This document shows, in pieces, positions 52,641 to 61,338 of a stretch of 64,000 nucleotides of DNA. The DNA is taken from contig JARIBW010000010.1 in NCBI GenBank assembly GCA_029264355.1, positions 16,989 through 80,988 of the forward strand, in the 5' to 3' direction. The notes under the pieces are model-generated. The model did not search any database, was not told the origin of the DNA, and saw nothing but the letters and a program-made list of their open reading frames with translations. Both the position numbers and the translations under genes were made by a program. The stretch is from Collinsella sp. Its GTDB lineage: Bacteria; Actinomycetota; Coriobacteriia; Coriobacteriales; Coriobacteriaceae. Numbering within the stretch: the stretch's first letter is position 1; each line of letters begins with the position of its first letter.

Positions 52641-54107
52641 ATGAAGATCTACAACAGCGCCACCCGCCAAAAAGAGGATTTCCGCCCCATCGAGGAGGGC
52701 AAGGTCCGCATGTACGTGTGCGGCCCCACGGTGTATGACAACATCCACATCGGCAACGCCCGCACCTTCATCAGCTTCGACGTGATCCGCCGCTGGCTCA
52801 TCGCGAGCGGCTACGAGGTCACCTTCGCGCAGAACCTCACCGACGTGGACGACAAGATCATCAACCGCGCCAACGAGCAGGGGCGCACCGCCGAGGAGGT
52901 CGCGACCGAGTTCTCCGACAAGTTCATCGGCGTCATGCGCGCCGCCAACGTGCTCGACCCGGACGTGCGCCCCCGCGCCACCAAGGAGATCGGCGCCATG
53001 ATCGGCATGATCAAGACCCTCATCGAGGGGGGTCACGCCTATGCCGCCGACAATGGGGACGTGTACTTCTCCGTGCGCAGCGATTCCACCTACGGCGAGG
53101 TTTCCGGGCGCAACATCGACGACCTCATGGTGGGCGCGCGCATCGAGGAGAACGAGGATAAGCGCGATCCGCTCGATTTCGCCCTGTGGAAGGCCGCCAA
53201 GCCCGGCGAGCCCTCTTGGAAGAGCCCGTGGGGTGAGGGCCGCCCCGGCTGGCACACCGAGTGCGCGGCCATGGTCCACCGGTACCTGGGCACGCCCATC
53301 GACATCCACGGAGGCGGTTCGGACCTCGCGTTCCCGCATCACGAGAACGAGTGCGCGCAGGCGACTTGCGCTTGGCACGAGGGCTTTGCCAACACCTGGA
53401 TGCACACGGGCATGCTGCTCGTCGACGGAGAGAAGATGAGCAAGTCCCTGGGCAACTTCTTCACGCTGGCCGAGGTGCTGGAGAAGCACTCCGCCGCCGC
53501 CCTGCGCCTGCTCATGTTGCAGACCCACTACCGCAGCCCGCTCGACTTCTCCTGGGAGCGCCTCGAGGGCGCGGAGAACTCCCTCGCGCGCATCGCGGGC
53601 ACCTGCCGCAACCTCAAGTGGGCGGCCGACCACGCGGAAGGCGAGCCGAACGCCGAGCTCGCCCATGCCCTGACCGCCGCCATGGGGCGTGCCGCCTCCG
53701 ACTACACGGCCTGCATGGACGACGACTTCAACACCGCCGGCGCCGTGGCCGCCTACTTCCAGCTCGTGACCGAGGCGAACAAGTACCTCGAGCAGGCGGC
53801 CGGTGCGGTCGATGGGGACGCCGCTCGCACGTGCGGCGCCGTGATCGCCGGCGCACTGGCCCAGCTGGGAGTGCAGCTCCCCGTGATCGAGGAGCCCCTG
53901 CCCGCCGAGCTCGCCTCCCTCGCGGCCGAGCTCGTGGACTTCGGCGGCGATGACGTCGACGCCGCCGCCGAGGCCATTTTGGCGGCCCGCGCCCAGGCCC
54001 GCGCCGCCAAGGATTGGGCCGCGGCCGATGCCATCCGCGACCGTCTGAAGGACCTTGGCCTCACGATCGAGGACACGTCTGCCGGCTCACGCATCAAGCG
54101 CGCCTAG
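52641..54107 (+). CDS. cysS: Cysteinyl-tRNA synthetase
   Basis: Class I synthetase of 488 residues. Motifs: YVCGPTVYDNIHIGNAR (HIGH-type HIGN, zinc Cys) near residue 25, WHTECAAM near 205, FPHHENECAQ near 228 (zinc His/Cys), and KMSKSLGNF near 264. The C-terminal helical domain ends in a D-rich helix. GAAGGAG precedes ATG 52641. It sits in the ispD-ispF-cysS-rlmB order of the Bacillus-type cluster. Confidence 0.97.
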   Translation: MKIYNSATRQKEDFRPIEEGKVRMYVCGPTVYDNIHIGNARTFISFDVIRRWLIASGYEVTFAQNLTDVDDKIINRANEQGRTAEEVATEFSDKFIGVMRAANVLDPDVRPRATKEIGAMIGMIKTLIEGGHAYAADNGDVYFSVRSDSTYGEVSGRNIDDLMVGARIEENEDKRDPLDFALWKAAKPGEPSWKSPWGEGRPGWHTECAAMVHRYLGTPIDIHGGGSDLAFPHHENECAQATCAWHEGFANTWMHTGMLLVDGEKMSKSLGNFFTLAEVLEKHSAAALRLLMLQTHYRSPLDFSWERLEGAENSLARIAGTCRNLKWAADHAEGEPNAELAHALTAAMGRAASDYTACMDDDFNTAGAVAAYFQLVTEANKYLEQAAGAVDGDAARTCGAVIAGALAQLGVQLPVIEEPLPAELASLAAELVDFGGDDVDAAAEAILAARAQARAAKDWAAADAIRDRLKDLGLTIEDTSAGSRIKRA

Positions 54108-54135
54108 CCCGCATCTCCATTCGGGTGCCCATTTG

Positions 54136-54164
54136 GATCATTTGGGGACAGTCCCCAAATGATC
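54136..54164. repeat. TGGGGAC-family perfect palindrome
   Basis: GATCATTTGGGGAC and GTCCCCAAATGATC are exact reverse complements around one A. A shorter CAAATGATC follows at 54170-54178. It lies between cysS and rlmB and shares the TGGGGAC core with other repeats. Confidence 0.8.
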
Positions 54165-54332
54165 GTTCTCAAATGATCGCGGGCGCCAACGCGAAACGCC
54201 GCGCCGCACCCGGGACCGCCCGAGTGCGGCGCGCGCATGTCATGCGCGTATGTGCGCACATGGGGGAGAGGTGCATTTCGCACGTCGGGATGTGACAATG
54301 TCATCGAGTGAATCGCATCGAAGGGGGCCGAG

Positions 54333-55259
54333 ATGGCACAGAAGAAGCGTCCGCAGAAAGGCGGAGATAATCAGAGCAAGCCGAGGCGCGGGACCGACGG
54401 TCGCGCGCGGGCCGCGCAGGGACGCGGGGCTCGGCCCGCGGCGCAGCAGCGCACGGCCCAACCTTCTCGGGCCCAACAGGCTGCGGCGCCCCAGCGCCGC
54501 GACACGCATGCCTCGGAGGGCAACTACATCGAAGGGCGCCGCGCCGCGTTCGAGGCGCTGCGAACCGGTTTCCCCATCAAGCGCGCGTTGATCGCGCAGG
54601 GCGTGGAAAACGAGCCGGCCATCCGCGACCTGCTCGCCGGCCTCGGCGAGGCGGGGGTGGGCGTGAAGAGCGTCCCGCGCACCCAGCTCGACACGATCTC
54701 GAGCCACGGCGCCCATCAGGGAATCGTCCTCGAGGTGGGCAAGTTCCCCTATGCCGACCTCTCCGACATCATCGCCGCCGCCCCGGCCGATGCGCCCGCG
54801 CTCGTGGTGGTGCTCGACCACGTCACCGACGCCGGCAATTTCGGCGCCATCGTGCGCTCGGCCGAGGTCGTGGGCGCGACGGGCGTCGTGATCCCCAACA
54901 AGCGCTCGGCCGAGGTGACGGTGGCCACCTACAAGACGTCCACCGGTGCGGTCATGCACCTGCCCATCGCGCAGGTCCCCAACATCACGCGCGCCCTCGA
55001 GGATCTCAAATCCGCTGGATTTTGGGTTGGCGGCGCGACCGAGCACGCGGAGGATGTGTGCTGGGATGCGCCATTCGAGGGCCGCGTGGCGCTCGTCATG
55101 GGCTCCGAGGGCGACGGCATCTCCCGGTTGGTCCTCGACACGTGCGACTTCACCACCAAGCTCCCGCAACGCGGGGAGACCGAGAGCCTCAATGTGGCGC
55201 AGGCCGCAACGGCCCTGTGCTTTGAGTGGATGCGCCGCAACCGCGACGCCCTCGCCTAG
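54333..55259 (+). CDS. rlmB: 23S rRNA (guanosine-2'-O-)-methyltransferase RlmB (TrmH/SPOUT)
   Basis: A 308-residue SPOUT methyltransferase. After an N-terminal extension of ~62 residues rich in Gln, Arg, Ala and Pro comes the substrate domain (YIEGRRAAFEALRTG). The knotted catalytic domain has DHVTDAGNFGAIVRSAE near residue 167, LVMGSEGDGISRLV near 255 and ESLNVAQAATA near 288. ATG 54333 follows AAGGGGG. The neighbour yacP supports RlmB over other TrmH paralogues. Confidence 0.92.
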   Translation: MAQKKRPQKGGDNQSKPRRGTDGRARAAQGRGARPAAQQRTAQPSRAQQAAAPQRRDTHASEGNYIEGRRAAFEALRTGFPIKRALIAQGVENEPAIRDLLAGLGEAGVGVKSVPRTQLDTISSHGAHQGIVLEVGKFPYADLSDIIAAAPADAPALVVVLDHVTDAGNFGAIVRSAEVVGATGVVIPNKRSAEVTVATYKTSTGAVMHLPIAQVPNITRALEDLKSAGFWVGGATEHAEDVCWDAPFEGRVALVMGSEGDGISRLVLDTCDFTTKLPQRGETESLNVAQAATALCFEWMRRNRDALA

Positions 55260-55331
55260 GATCGCCCCATATCGCGCACGAGGGATTTGCAGGCGCAGAA
55301 GAGCTTCGAGTGGAAGTGGAGGAAGCGGAAC

Positions 55332-56021
55332 GTGACGAAGAAGAATCGACAGAAGTCCAAGGCCAAGCGCTTCGGCGAGGGTTCGGCCAAGCCGATCGTC
55401 GACGCCAGCACCTACGGCGTGGGAAACGCGTTCGCGGGCCTCGGCGCCTCGAGCGCGCCCGTGCCGCCCCGGGGCGCCAGATCGGGAAAGAAAGAGCTCT
55501 TGGTCGTCGACGGCTACAACGTCATTCACGCGACGCCGAAGTACGAGCGCCTCATGTTCGACCGCGGCGACCATCCGTATTCCAGCGATGTGTACGAGCG
55601 CGCCCGCACGGCCCTCATCGGCGACGTGGCCGCGTTCGCGGGCCGTCAATACGAGGCGGTCGTGGTGTTCGACGCCGCGGGCAACGTATCGCCCGACAGG
55701 CCGAACCTCCCGCAGGGCGGGGTGCGCATCGAGTTCTCGCCCACGGGCGTGACGGCCGACACGGTGATCCAGGACCTGTGCACCCGTGCTCGCGAGGAGG
55801 GGAGGGCCTGCTCGGTGGTGACGAGCGACGCGATGATCCAGGCGACCGTCATGGGGCATGGCGTCACACGCGTCTCGTCTCGAATGCTCGTGGAGGAGAT
55901 CGAGGACATGAACCGCGACTTCGAGCGGGCCAGGGAGGAGAACCTCGACATCAAGCTGACGCTCGGGAGCCGATTGAGCCCCGAGTCCCTCGCCAAGCTG
56001 CAATCCTTGCGCGGTCGTTAG
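55332..56021 (+). CDS. NYN-domain endoribonuclease-like protein (YacP/Rae1)
   Basis: A 229-residue protein with a basic N-terminal extension (TKKNRQKSKAKRFGEG), then a PIN-like NYN nuclease domain: LLVVDGYNVIHATPKY near residue 57, EAVVVFDAAGNVS near 108, and CSVVTSDAMIQATVMGHG near 160. Rae1 of Bacillus cuts mRNA on the ribosome; the neighbour rlmB and the position support that assignment. The start GTG 55332 follows GTGGAGGAAG; a longer frame begins upstream without a better site. Confidence 0.87.
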   Translation: MTKKNRQKSKAKRFGEGSAKPIVDASTYGVGNAFAGLGASSAPVPPRGARSGKKELLVVDGYNVIHATPKYERLMFDRGDHPYSSDVYERARTALIGDVAAFAGRQYEAVVVFDAAGNVSPDRPNLPQGGVRIEFSPTGVTADTVIQDLCTRAREEGRACSVVTSDAMIQATVMGHGVTRVSSRMLVEEIEDMNRDFERAREENLDIKLTLGSRLSPESLAKLQSLRGR

Positions 56022-56067
56022 AGCTCCGCTATCCTAAACAGGCTTTGCGCGCGCAAGCGCCCGAAGT

Positions 56068-56142
56068 GCCAGCGTGGCTCAACGGTAGAGCAACGGATTT
56101 GTAATCCGTTGGTTGCGGGTTCGATTCCTGTCGCTGGCTCCA
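56068..56142 (+). tRNA. tRNA-Thr (TGT)
   Basis: Acceptor GCCAGCG/CGCTGGC, anticodon loop ATTTGTAAT giving TGT, T-arm GCGGGTTCGATTCCTGT, discriminator T and encoded CCA. Confidence 0.97.
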
Positions 56143-56152
56143 TGGAAGTGAG

Positions 56153-56184
56153 AAGCCCGGCTCCCCAGCGAGCCGGGCTTTTTG
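56153..56184 (+). terminator. Terminator after tRNA-Thr (TGT)
   Basis: AAGCCCGGCT pairs with AGCCGGGCTT around CCCCAGCG, followed by TTT. Confidence 0.88.
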
Positions 56185-56371
56185 CAACAGGCGGTCGGGA
56201 GCGCGAACCGATCGCGCGAGCGGCCGAATCGAGCCATATCTCGCGAAAGCGCCGCCTGGCGATTTGAGTTATGAACCCGAAACAGCGGTGTCGCCACATC
56301 ACGAACATACGCAGATTGAGTCATTTACCTGCATTGCGATACGCCCGGGCACGTGTATATAAAAGCTTTTG
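56185..56371. other. Spacer upstream of the tRNA-tuf promoter
   Basis: No gene recognised; the 3' part (56340-56371) is AT-rich and may act as an UP element for the strong promoter that follows. Confidence 0.5.
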
Positions 56372-56401
56372 TTGACATGCCCGCTCGCCACGTTCTATTA
56401 T
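56372..56401 (+). promoter_or_regulatory. Strong promoter of the tRNA-Tyr-Thr-Met-tuf operon
   Basis: A consensus TTGACA and a near-consensus TATTAT are separated by 18 bp, preceded by the AT-rich AAAAGCTTTTG. It lies 64 bp upstream of tRNA-Tyr with no terminator before tuf. Confidence 0.82.
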
Positions 56402-56464
56402 TCACTTCGCTCGAGCACAGGGCACCGCAGAAATGCAGCTTCGTGCGAGAGTTTGACAATGACT

Positions 56465-56548
56465 GGGGATGTGGCACAGCGGCAACTGCGGCGGACTGTA
56501 AATCCGCTCCCTCTGGGTTCATAGGTTCGAGTCCTATCATCCCCACCA
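56465..56548 (+). tRNA. tRNA-Tyr (GTA)
   Basis: Class II tRNA with a long variable arm (CCCTCTGGGTT region). Acceptor GGGGATG/CATCCCC, anticodon loop ACTGTAAAT giving GTA, discriminator A and encoded CCA. Confidence 0.96.
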
Positions 56549-56553
56549 GTCAG

Positions 56554-56629
56554 GCCTGTATAGCTCAGTCGGTAGAGCACTTCGTTGGTAACGAAGAGGT
56601 CACCAGTTCAAGTCTGGTTGCAGGCTCCA
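56554..56629 (+). tRNA. tRNA-Thr (GGT)
   Basis: Acceptor GCCTGTA/TGCAGGC, anticodon loop GTTGGTAAC giving GGT, discriminator T and encoded CCA. Confidence 0.96.
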
Positions 56630-56632
56630 TCT

Positions 56633-56709
56633 GGCGGTGTAGCTCAGTTGGTCAGAGCGCACGGTTCATACCCGTGTTGTCACTGGTTCGAATCCAGTCA
56701 CCGCTACCA
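56633..56709 (+). tRNA. tRNA-Met (CAT), elongator type
   Basis: Acceptor GGCGGTG/CACCGCT is paired at position 1-72 (G-T). The anticodon stem CACGG/CCGTG lacks the three G-C pairs of an initiator, so it is an elongator. A lysidine-modified tRNA-Ile cannot be fully excluded from sequence alone. CCA is encoded. Confidence 0.9.
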
Positions 56710-56805
56710 GGTAACTATGGCGGCTTCCGAGGAAACGAGGAGGCCGCTTAAGTTAAGTAGGGACTTGCTCCAAAAGGGAGCAACCTTTTCCAGAAGGAGG
56801 GCTTC

Positions 56806-57996
56806 ATGGCCAAGGAAAAGTTTGAGCGCACTAAGCCGCATGTTAACATCGGCACCATCGGTCACGTTGACCACGGTAAGACGACCCTGACCGCCGCCAT
56901 CACCAAGACTCTGTCTGAGACTGAGGGCTGCAAGGCCGACTTCACCGCCTTCGAGAACATCGACAAGGCTCCCGAGGAGCGCGAGCGCGGCATCACGATC
57001 TCCGTCTCCCACGTCGAGTATGAGACCGCCAACCGCCACTACGCTCACGTTGACTGCCCCGGCCACGCCGACTACGTCAAGAACATGATCTCCGGTGCTG
57101 CCCAGATGGACGGCGCTATCCTGGTTATCGCCGCCACCGACGGCCCGATGGCCCAGACCCGCGAGCACATCCTGCTCGCCCGTCAGGTCGGCGTTCCTTA
57201 CATCGTCGTTTTCCTGAACAAGTGCGACATGGTCGACGACGACGAGCTCATCGACCTCGTCGAGATGGAGACCCGCGACCTGCTCTCCGAGTACGAGTTC
57301 CCGGGAGACGACCTGCCGATCATCCGCGGCTCCGCTCTCGGCGCCCTCAACGGCGAGGAGAAGTGGATGGATTCCATCCGCGAGCTCATGGCCGCCGTTG
57401 ACGAGTACATCCCCACGCCTGAGCGCGACAACGAGAAGCCCTTCCTCATGGCCGTCGAGGACGTCATGACCATTTCCGGTCGTGGTACCGTCGCCACCGG
57501 TCGTGTCGAGCGCGGCGAGCTCAAGCTCAACGACAACGTCGAGATCGTCGGTATCAAGGAGACCAAGTCCACGGTCTGCACCGGTATCGAGATGTTCCGT
57601 AAGTCCATGGACTTCTGCGAGGCTGGCGACAACGTCGGTCTGCTGCTCCGCGGTATCAAGCGCGAGGAGATCGAGCGCGGCCAGGTTCTGTGCAAGCCGG
57701 GTTCCGTCACCCCTCACACCAAGTTCACCGGTGAGATCTACGTCCTGACCAAGGACGAGGGTGGCCGTCACACCCCGTTCTTCGATGGTTACCGTCCTCA
57801 GTTCTACTTCCGTACCACTGACGTGACCGGTTCCGTCCGCCTGCCCGAGGGCACCGAGATGGCCATGCCTGGTGACCACATCACCATCACCGGCGAGCTC
57901 ATCCACCCGATCGCCATGGAGGAGGGCCTGCGCTTCGCTATCCGCGAGGGTGGCCACACCGTGGGTTCCGGTATCGTCTCCACCATCATCGAGTAA
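56806..57996 (+). CDS. tuf: Elongation factor Tu
   Basis: Delivers aminoacyl-tRNA to the ribosome. The 396-residue protein has [14 protein letters not shown] (G1), [25 protein letters not shown] (G3), [13 protein letters not shown] (G4), then barrel domains 2 and 3 ([29 protein letters not shown]). AGAAGGAGG precedes ATG 56806. It is transcribed with three tRNA genes from the promoter near 56372, a typical translational super-operon arrangement. Codon use is highly biased. Confidence 0.98.
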   Translation: MAKEKFERTKPHVNIGTIGHVDHGKTTLTAAITKTLSETEGCKADFTAFENIDKAPEERERGITISVSHVEYETANRHYAHVDCPGHADYVKNMISGAAQMDGAILVIAATDGPMAQTREHILLARQVGVPYIVVFLNKCDMVDDDELIDLVEMETRDLLSEYEFPGDDLPIIRGSALGALNGEEKWMDSIRELMAAVDEYIPTPERDNEKPFLMAVEDVMTISGRGTVATGRVERGELKLNDNVEIVGIKETKSTVCTGIEMFRKSMDFCEAGDNVGLLLRGIKREEIERGQVLCKPGSVTPHTKFTGEIYVLTKDEGGRHTPFFDGYRPQFYFRTTDVTGSVRLPEGTEMAMPGDHITITGELIHPIAMEEGLRFAIREGGHTVGSGIVSTIIE

Positions 57997-58029
57997 CTTC
58001 GCTTACCCGCTGATCTAGGCGTACTTGTA

Positions 58030-58065
58030 GGACCCGGCGCCGCAATTGGTGCCGGGTCCTTTTTT
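58030..58065 (+). terminator. Intrinsic terminator after tuf
   Basis: GGACCCGGC pairs with GCCGGGTCC around an AT-containing loop, followed by six T. Confidence 0.93.
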
Positions 58066-58203
58066 GCCGGCTAACGTGGCAACGAGTGGTCCGGCATGGC
58101 GGCATTCCCGTGTCTGCGCTGCCTTCTGATCGCCCTCGCTTTCTCGAGTTGCGTTCAAGTTGTGAATCTCGCTTGCAGAATAGATACGGCAATACCGTTG
58201 GCA

Positions 58204-58233
58204 TTGACATTACATGATGGTCGATGGTAATGT
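58204..58233 (+). promoter_or_regulatory. Promoter for rpmG-tRNA-Trp-secE-nusG
   Basis: TTGACA, 18-bp spacer, TAATGT, 44 bp upstream of rpmG. Confidence 0.65.
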
Positions 58234-58276
58234 TAGCGACCGTGCCCGTGAGGGCGGTAAATGGAGGTTTAGATAC

Positions 58277-58426
58277 ATGCGCACTATGGTTACCCTGGCT
58301 TGCACTGATTGCAAGCGTCGTAATTACACGACCACCAAGAACAAGGCCAACATGCCTGATCGCATGGAGATCAAGAAGTACTGCCCTTGGTGCAAGAAGC
58401 ACACGCTGCACAAAGAGACTCGCTAG
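58277..58426 (+). CDS. rpmG: 50S ribosomal protein L33
   Basis: The 49-residue zinc-binding L33 contains [17 protein letters not shown] and [17 protein letters not shown], with four cysteines in two CxxC pairs (the C+ form). TGGAGG lies ten bases before ATG 58277. It heads the conserved rpmG-secE-nusG-rplK-rplA order, with tRNA-Trp inserted. Confidence 0.97.
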   Translation: MRTMVTLACTDCKRRNYTTTKNKANMPDRMEIKKYCPWCKKHTLHKETR

Positions 58427-58439
58427 TCTCTAAGCATAC

Positions 58440-58515
<76 letters not shown>

Positions 58516-58524
58516 GTCTGTAAT

Positions 58525-58553
58525 CGTAAGCCTCCTTGTGAGGCTTACGTTTT
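58525..58553 (+). terminator. Hairpin after tRNA-Trp
   Basis: CGTAAGCCTC pairs perfectly with GAGGCTTACG around CTTGT, followed by TTTT. It may attenuate transcription into secE. Confidence 0.85.
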
Positions 58554-58590
58554 CTAAAGTCTAGGCGCAAACGCGCGGAGGTAAGCCACA

Positions 58591-58845
58591 ATGGCCAACA
58601 ACAAGAGCACCAAGAAGTCCGCTCAGAAGAAGACCGATAAAAAGCCCGGTCTGTTTGCTCGCGGCAAGGCGTATCTGGCTTCTGTGCGCTCCGAGATGAA
58701 GCGTGTCGTCTGGCCCACTAAGAACGAGCTCGTCAACTATACGGTCGCCGTTTGCGCTTCGCTCATCGTCGTCGGTGTGGCTATCGCGCTCCTCGACCTT
58801 GTCATCGGTCAGGGCCTTGTGCTCTTCGCAGGCCTGAGGGGGTAA
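58591..58845 (+). CDS. secE: Preprotein translocase subunit SecE
   Basis: An 84-residue SecE: a Lys-rich N-terminus, the amphipathic SVRSEMKRVVWPTKNELVNY motif (residues about 31-50), and one transmembrane helix (about 51-78). It clamps the SecY channel. It ends 4 bases before nusG, as expected. GGAGGTAA precedes its ATG. Confidence 0.97.
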   Translation: MANNKSTKKSAQKKTDKKPGLFARGKAYLASVRSEMKRVVWPTKNELVNYTVAVCASLIVVGVAIALLDLVIGQGLVLFAGLRG

Positions 58846-58849
58846 GCAG

Positions 58850-59389
58850 ATGTCCAAGCGTTGGTATGTCGTTCACACCTATTCCGGGTACGAGAATCGC
58901 GTCAAGTCCGATCTCGAGCATCGCATCGAGACCATGGGGATGCAGGATCGCATCTTTGACATCCAGATCCCGACGGAGCATGTCACCGAGCTTAAAGAGG
59001 GTGGCAAGCGCGACGAGAAGGATGTCAAGATCTTCCCCGGCTACGTCTTGGTCCGTATGGAGATGGATGACGATGCCTGGACGTGCGTTCGCAATACCCC
59101 CGGGGTCACCGGTTTCCTCGGCGGCAGCGGCAAGCCCGCCCCGCTTTCTCGCGATGAGTACAACAAGATGATGCGCAAGACCGATAAGGGCTCTTCCGCT
59201 CCTAAGCGTGCCGTCGTGGATATCGAGGTCGGCACTTCCATTCGCGTCACCAACGGTCCTCTCGCCGACTTCGACGGCAAGGTGTCCGAGGTCATGCCCG
59301 AGCAGGGCAAGGTCAAGGTCACGCTCCTCATCTTCGGCCGCGAGACGCCGGTCGAGCTTGGGTTTGAGCAGATCGAGGTCATCGCTTAG
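58850..59389 (+). CDS. nusG: Transcription termination/antitermination protein NusG
   Basis: A 179-residue NusG with the NGN domain (KRWYVVHTYSGYENRVKSDL, then KIFPGYVLVRMEMDDDAW, then NTPGVTGFLGGSGKPAPLS) and the C-terminal KOW domain (VRVTNGPLADFDGKVSEV). It couples RNA polymerase to Rho or the ribosome. Coupled to secE upstream. Confidence 0.97.
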   Translation: MSKRWYVVHTYSGYENRVKSDLEHRIETMGMQDRIFDIQIPTEHVTELKEGGKRDEKDVKIFPGYVLVRMEMDDDAWTCVRNTPGVTGFLGGSGKPAPLSRDEYNKMMRKTDKGSSAPKRAVVDIEVGTSIRVTNGPLADFDGKVSEVMPEQGKVKVTLLIFGRETPVELGFEQIEVIA

Positions 59390-59514
59390 TTCCCCTTGTT
59401 TGTCCGCGCTCCGCGCTTCGAGTCCGACCGCTCATCGGAACTCGTGCTTCTAACGCGAATGCGCTGACGATATATAGCTTTTTACGTTCATTCGTTGTTT
59501 AAGGAAGGTGTGAC

Positions 59515-59943
59515 ATGGCAGAGAAGAAGATCGCCACCGTCATCAAGCTTCAGATTCCGGCCGGCAAGGCCAACCCGGCTCCTCCGGTGGGTCCCGCCCT
59601 CGGTGCCGCCCAGGTCAACATCATGCAGTTCTGCCAGGCCTTCAATGCCGCCACGCAGGACAAGATGGGTGACATCATCCCGGTCGTCATCACCGTCTTC
59701 GAGGATCGTACCTTCGACTTCGTGTGCAAGACCCCGCCTGCGGCTCACCTGATCAAGAAGGAGCTCGGTCTCAAGGGCGGCTCCGCCGTTCCCCAGCGCG
59801 ACAAGGTCGGCCAGCTCACCGACGAGCAGCTCACCAAGATCGCCGAGATCAAGATGCCCGACCTCAATGCCAACGACATTGACGCCGCCAAGAAGATCGT
59901 CGCCGGTACCGCCCGTTCCATGGGCGTCACGATCGCCGAGTAA
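59515..59943 (+). CDS. rplK: 50S ribosomal protein L11
   Basis: The 142-residue L11 has [20 protein letters not shown] (with the [11 protein letters not shown] loop), then [11 protein letters not shown] and [14 protein letters not shown]. It forms the GTPase-associated centre with 23S rRNA. AAGGAAGG precedes ATG 59515. Confidence 0.98.
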   Translation: MAEKKIATVIKLQIPAGKANPAPPVGPALGAAQVNIMQFCQAFNAATQDKMGDIIPVVITVFEDRTFDFVCKTPPAAHLIKKELGLKGGSAVPQRDKVGQLTDEQLTKIAEIKMPDLNANDIDAAKKIVAGTARSMGVTIAE

Positions 59944-60036
59944 CGCGCATCTATCGTTTTTCAGTAACTCTCGTGCCATAAGGGCACGTGAACGATGTGG
60001 GAGGGTTATCCCGCTTGCACCACAGGAGGTAATGAC

Positions 60037-60747
60037 ATGGCTACCAAGCATGGCAAGAAGTTCCGTGAGGCTGCCGCTAAGGTCGACAGCGCTGCCGTTT
60101 ACACGCCGCTCGAGGCCGTCAAGCTCGTGAAGGAGCTTGCCAACGCCAAGTTCGACGAGACCGTCGAGGCCCACTTCCGTCTCGGCATCGACACCCGCAA
60201 GGCCGATCAGAACATCCGCGGTTCCATCTCCCTGCCCCACGGCACCGGCAAGAACGTTCGCGTCGCCGTTTTCGCCGAGGGCGCTCAGGCTGAGCAGGCC
60301 GCTGAGGCCGGCGCCGACGTCATCGGTTCCGACGAGCTCATCGCCCAGATTCAGAAGGGCGAGATCAACTTCGACGCCGCCATCGCCACGCCGATGATGA
60401 TGGCCAAGGTCGGTCGCATCGGTAAGATCCTCGGTCCCCGTGGCCTCATGCCGAACCCCAAGCTCGGCACCGTGACCATGGATGTCGCTAAGATGGTCTC
60501 CGAGCTCAAGGCCGGTCGCGTTGAGTATCGTGCCGACCGTTACGGCATCTGCCACGTCCCGCTGGGCCGCGTCTCCTTCGATGAGCAGAAGCTCGTCGAG
60601 AACTACGCTGCGCTCTACACCGAGATCCTGCGCGTCAAGCCGGCTTCCGCCAAGGGCAAGTACGTGAAGAGCATCTCCGTTTCCTCCACGATGGGCCCCG
60701 GCGTCAAGGTCGACTCCGCCGTCCAGCGCAACTTCATGGAGGCCTAA
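60037..60747 (+). CDS. rplA: 50S ribosomal protein L1
   Basis: The 236-residue L1 stalk protein contains [20 protein letters not shown], then [20 protein letters not shown] and [21 protein letters not shown] lies seven bases before ATG 60037. A terminator follows directly, so rplJ-rplL are not co-transcribed here and lie elsewhere. Confidence 0.98.
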   Translation: MATKHGKKFREAAAKVDSAAVYTPLEAVKLVKELANAKFDETVEAHFRLGIDTRKADQNIRGSISLPHGTGKNVRVAVFAEGAQAEQAAEAGADVIGSDELIAQIQKGEINFDAAIATPMMMAKVGRIGKILGPRGLMPNPKLGTVTMDVAKMVSELKAGRVEYRADRYGICHVPLGRVSFDEQKLVENYAALYTEILRVKPASAKGKYVKSISVSSTMGPGVKVDSAVQRNFMEA

Positions 60748-60777
60748 GCGATACATCGCTTGACTCATTTGACTCGG

Positions 60778-60815
60778 AAACCCGGTTTGCCTTGTGCGAG
60801 CCGGGTTTTTCTTTT
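60778..60815 (+). terminator. Intrinsic terminator after rplA
   Basis: AAACCCGG pairs with CCGGGTTT, followed by TTCTTTT. Confidence 0.9.
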
Positions 60816-60930
60816 GGCTCCGAATCCATCAGCCTGAAAGTCTGGATCGAGTTTCCCGCCAGCGATGAAAGAGCATCTTTAAAACGTGCATGAAATTCTG
60901 GCAATAAATTTCAGTAACAGTATATCGCCA

Positions 60931-60946
60931 CACATAGTACTATGTG
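60931..60946. promoter_or_regulatory. Candidate PadR operator (16-bp perfect palindrome)
   Basis: CACATAGTACTATGTG is self-complementary and lies 42 bp before padR. CAGTAAC occurs on both sides (60912-60918 and 60950-60956). Together this fits an autoregulated PadR promoter region. Confidence 0.65.
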
Positions 60947-60987
60947 ATACAGTAACGCTAACGTCAAGGGACGGGGAGGTGACTGAT

Positions 60988-61338
60988 ATGGCAAGCCGTG
61001 ATGCCGTGAGCGATCTCATCCGAGGAAATATCGACGCCATCATCCTCAAAACGCTGTCGAAGGGCGATAGCTATGGATATGAGATTCTCAAATCAATTGG
61101 CACCGCGAGCCTGGGCGAGTACGAGATGAAGGAACCTTCGCTCTATACGAGTCTCAAGCGTCTTGAAGGTCAAAAGTTCGTCGAGAGCTTTTGGGGAAAC
61201 GAGACGCAGGGTGCGCGCCGCAAATACTATCGGTTGACGGATGCCGGGGCTCAGGAGCTTGTCGAAGCTACCGAGCGTTGGACGCACGTCCGTGGGATCA
61301 TTGATCGGCTGTTGATCATGGATGGGAGCGAATCATGA
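60988..61338 (+). CDS. PadR-family transcriptional regulator
   Basis: A 116-residue winged-helix repressor: NIDAIILKTLSKGDSYGYEI at the N-terminus, the recognition region EPSLYTSLKRLEGQKFVES near residue 47, and the wing GARRKYYRLTDAGAQEL. Start ATG 60988 follows GGGAGGTGA. Its stop overlaps the next start (ATGA at 61335). PadR proteins paired with a membrane protein usually respond to envelope or drug stress and repress their own operon. Confidence 0.92.
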   Translation: MASRDAVSDLIRGNIDAIILKTLSKGDSYGYEILKSIGTASLGEYEMKEPSLYTSLKRLEGQKFVESFWGNETQGARRKYYRLTDAGAQELVEATERWTHVRGIIDRLLIMDGSES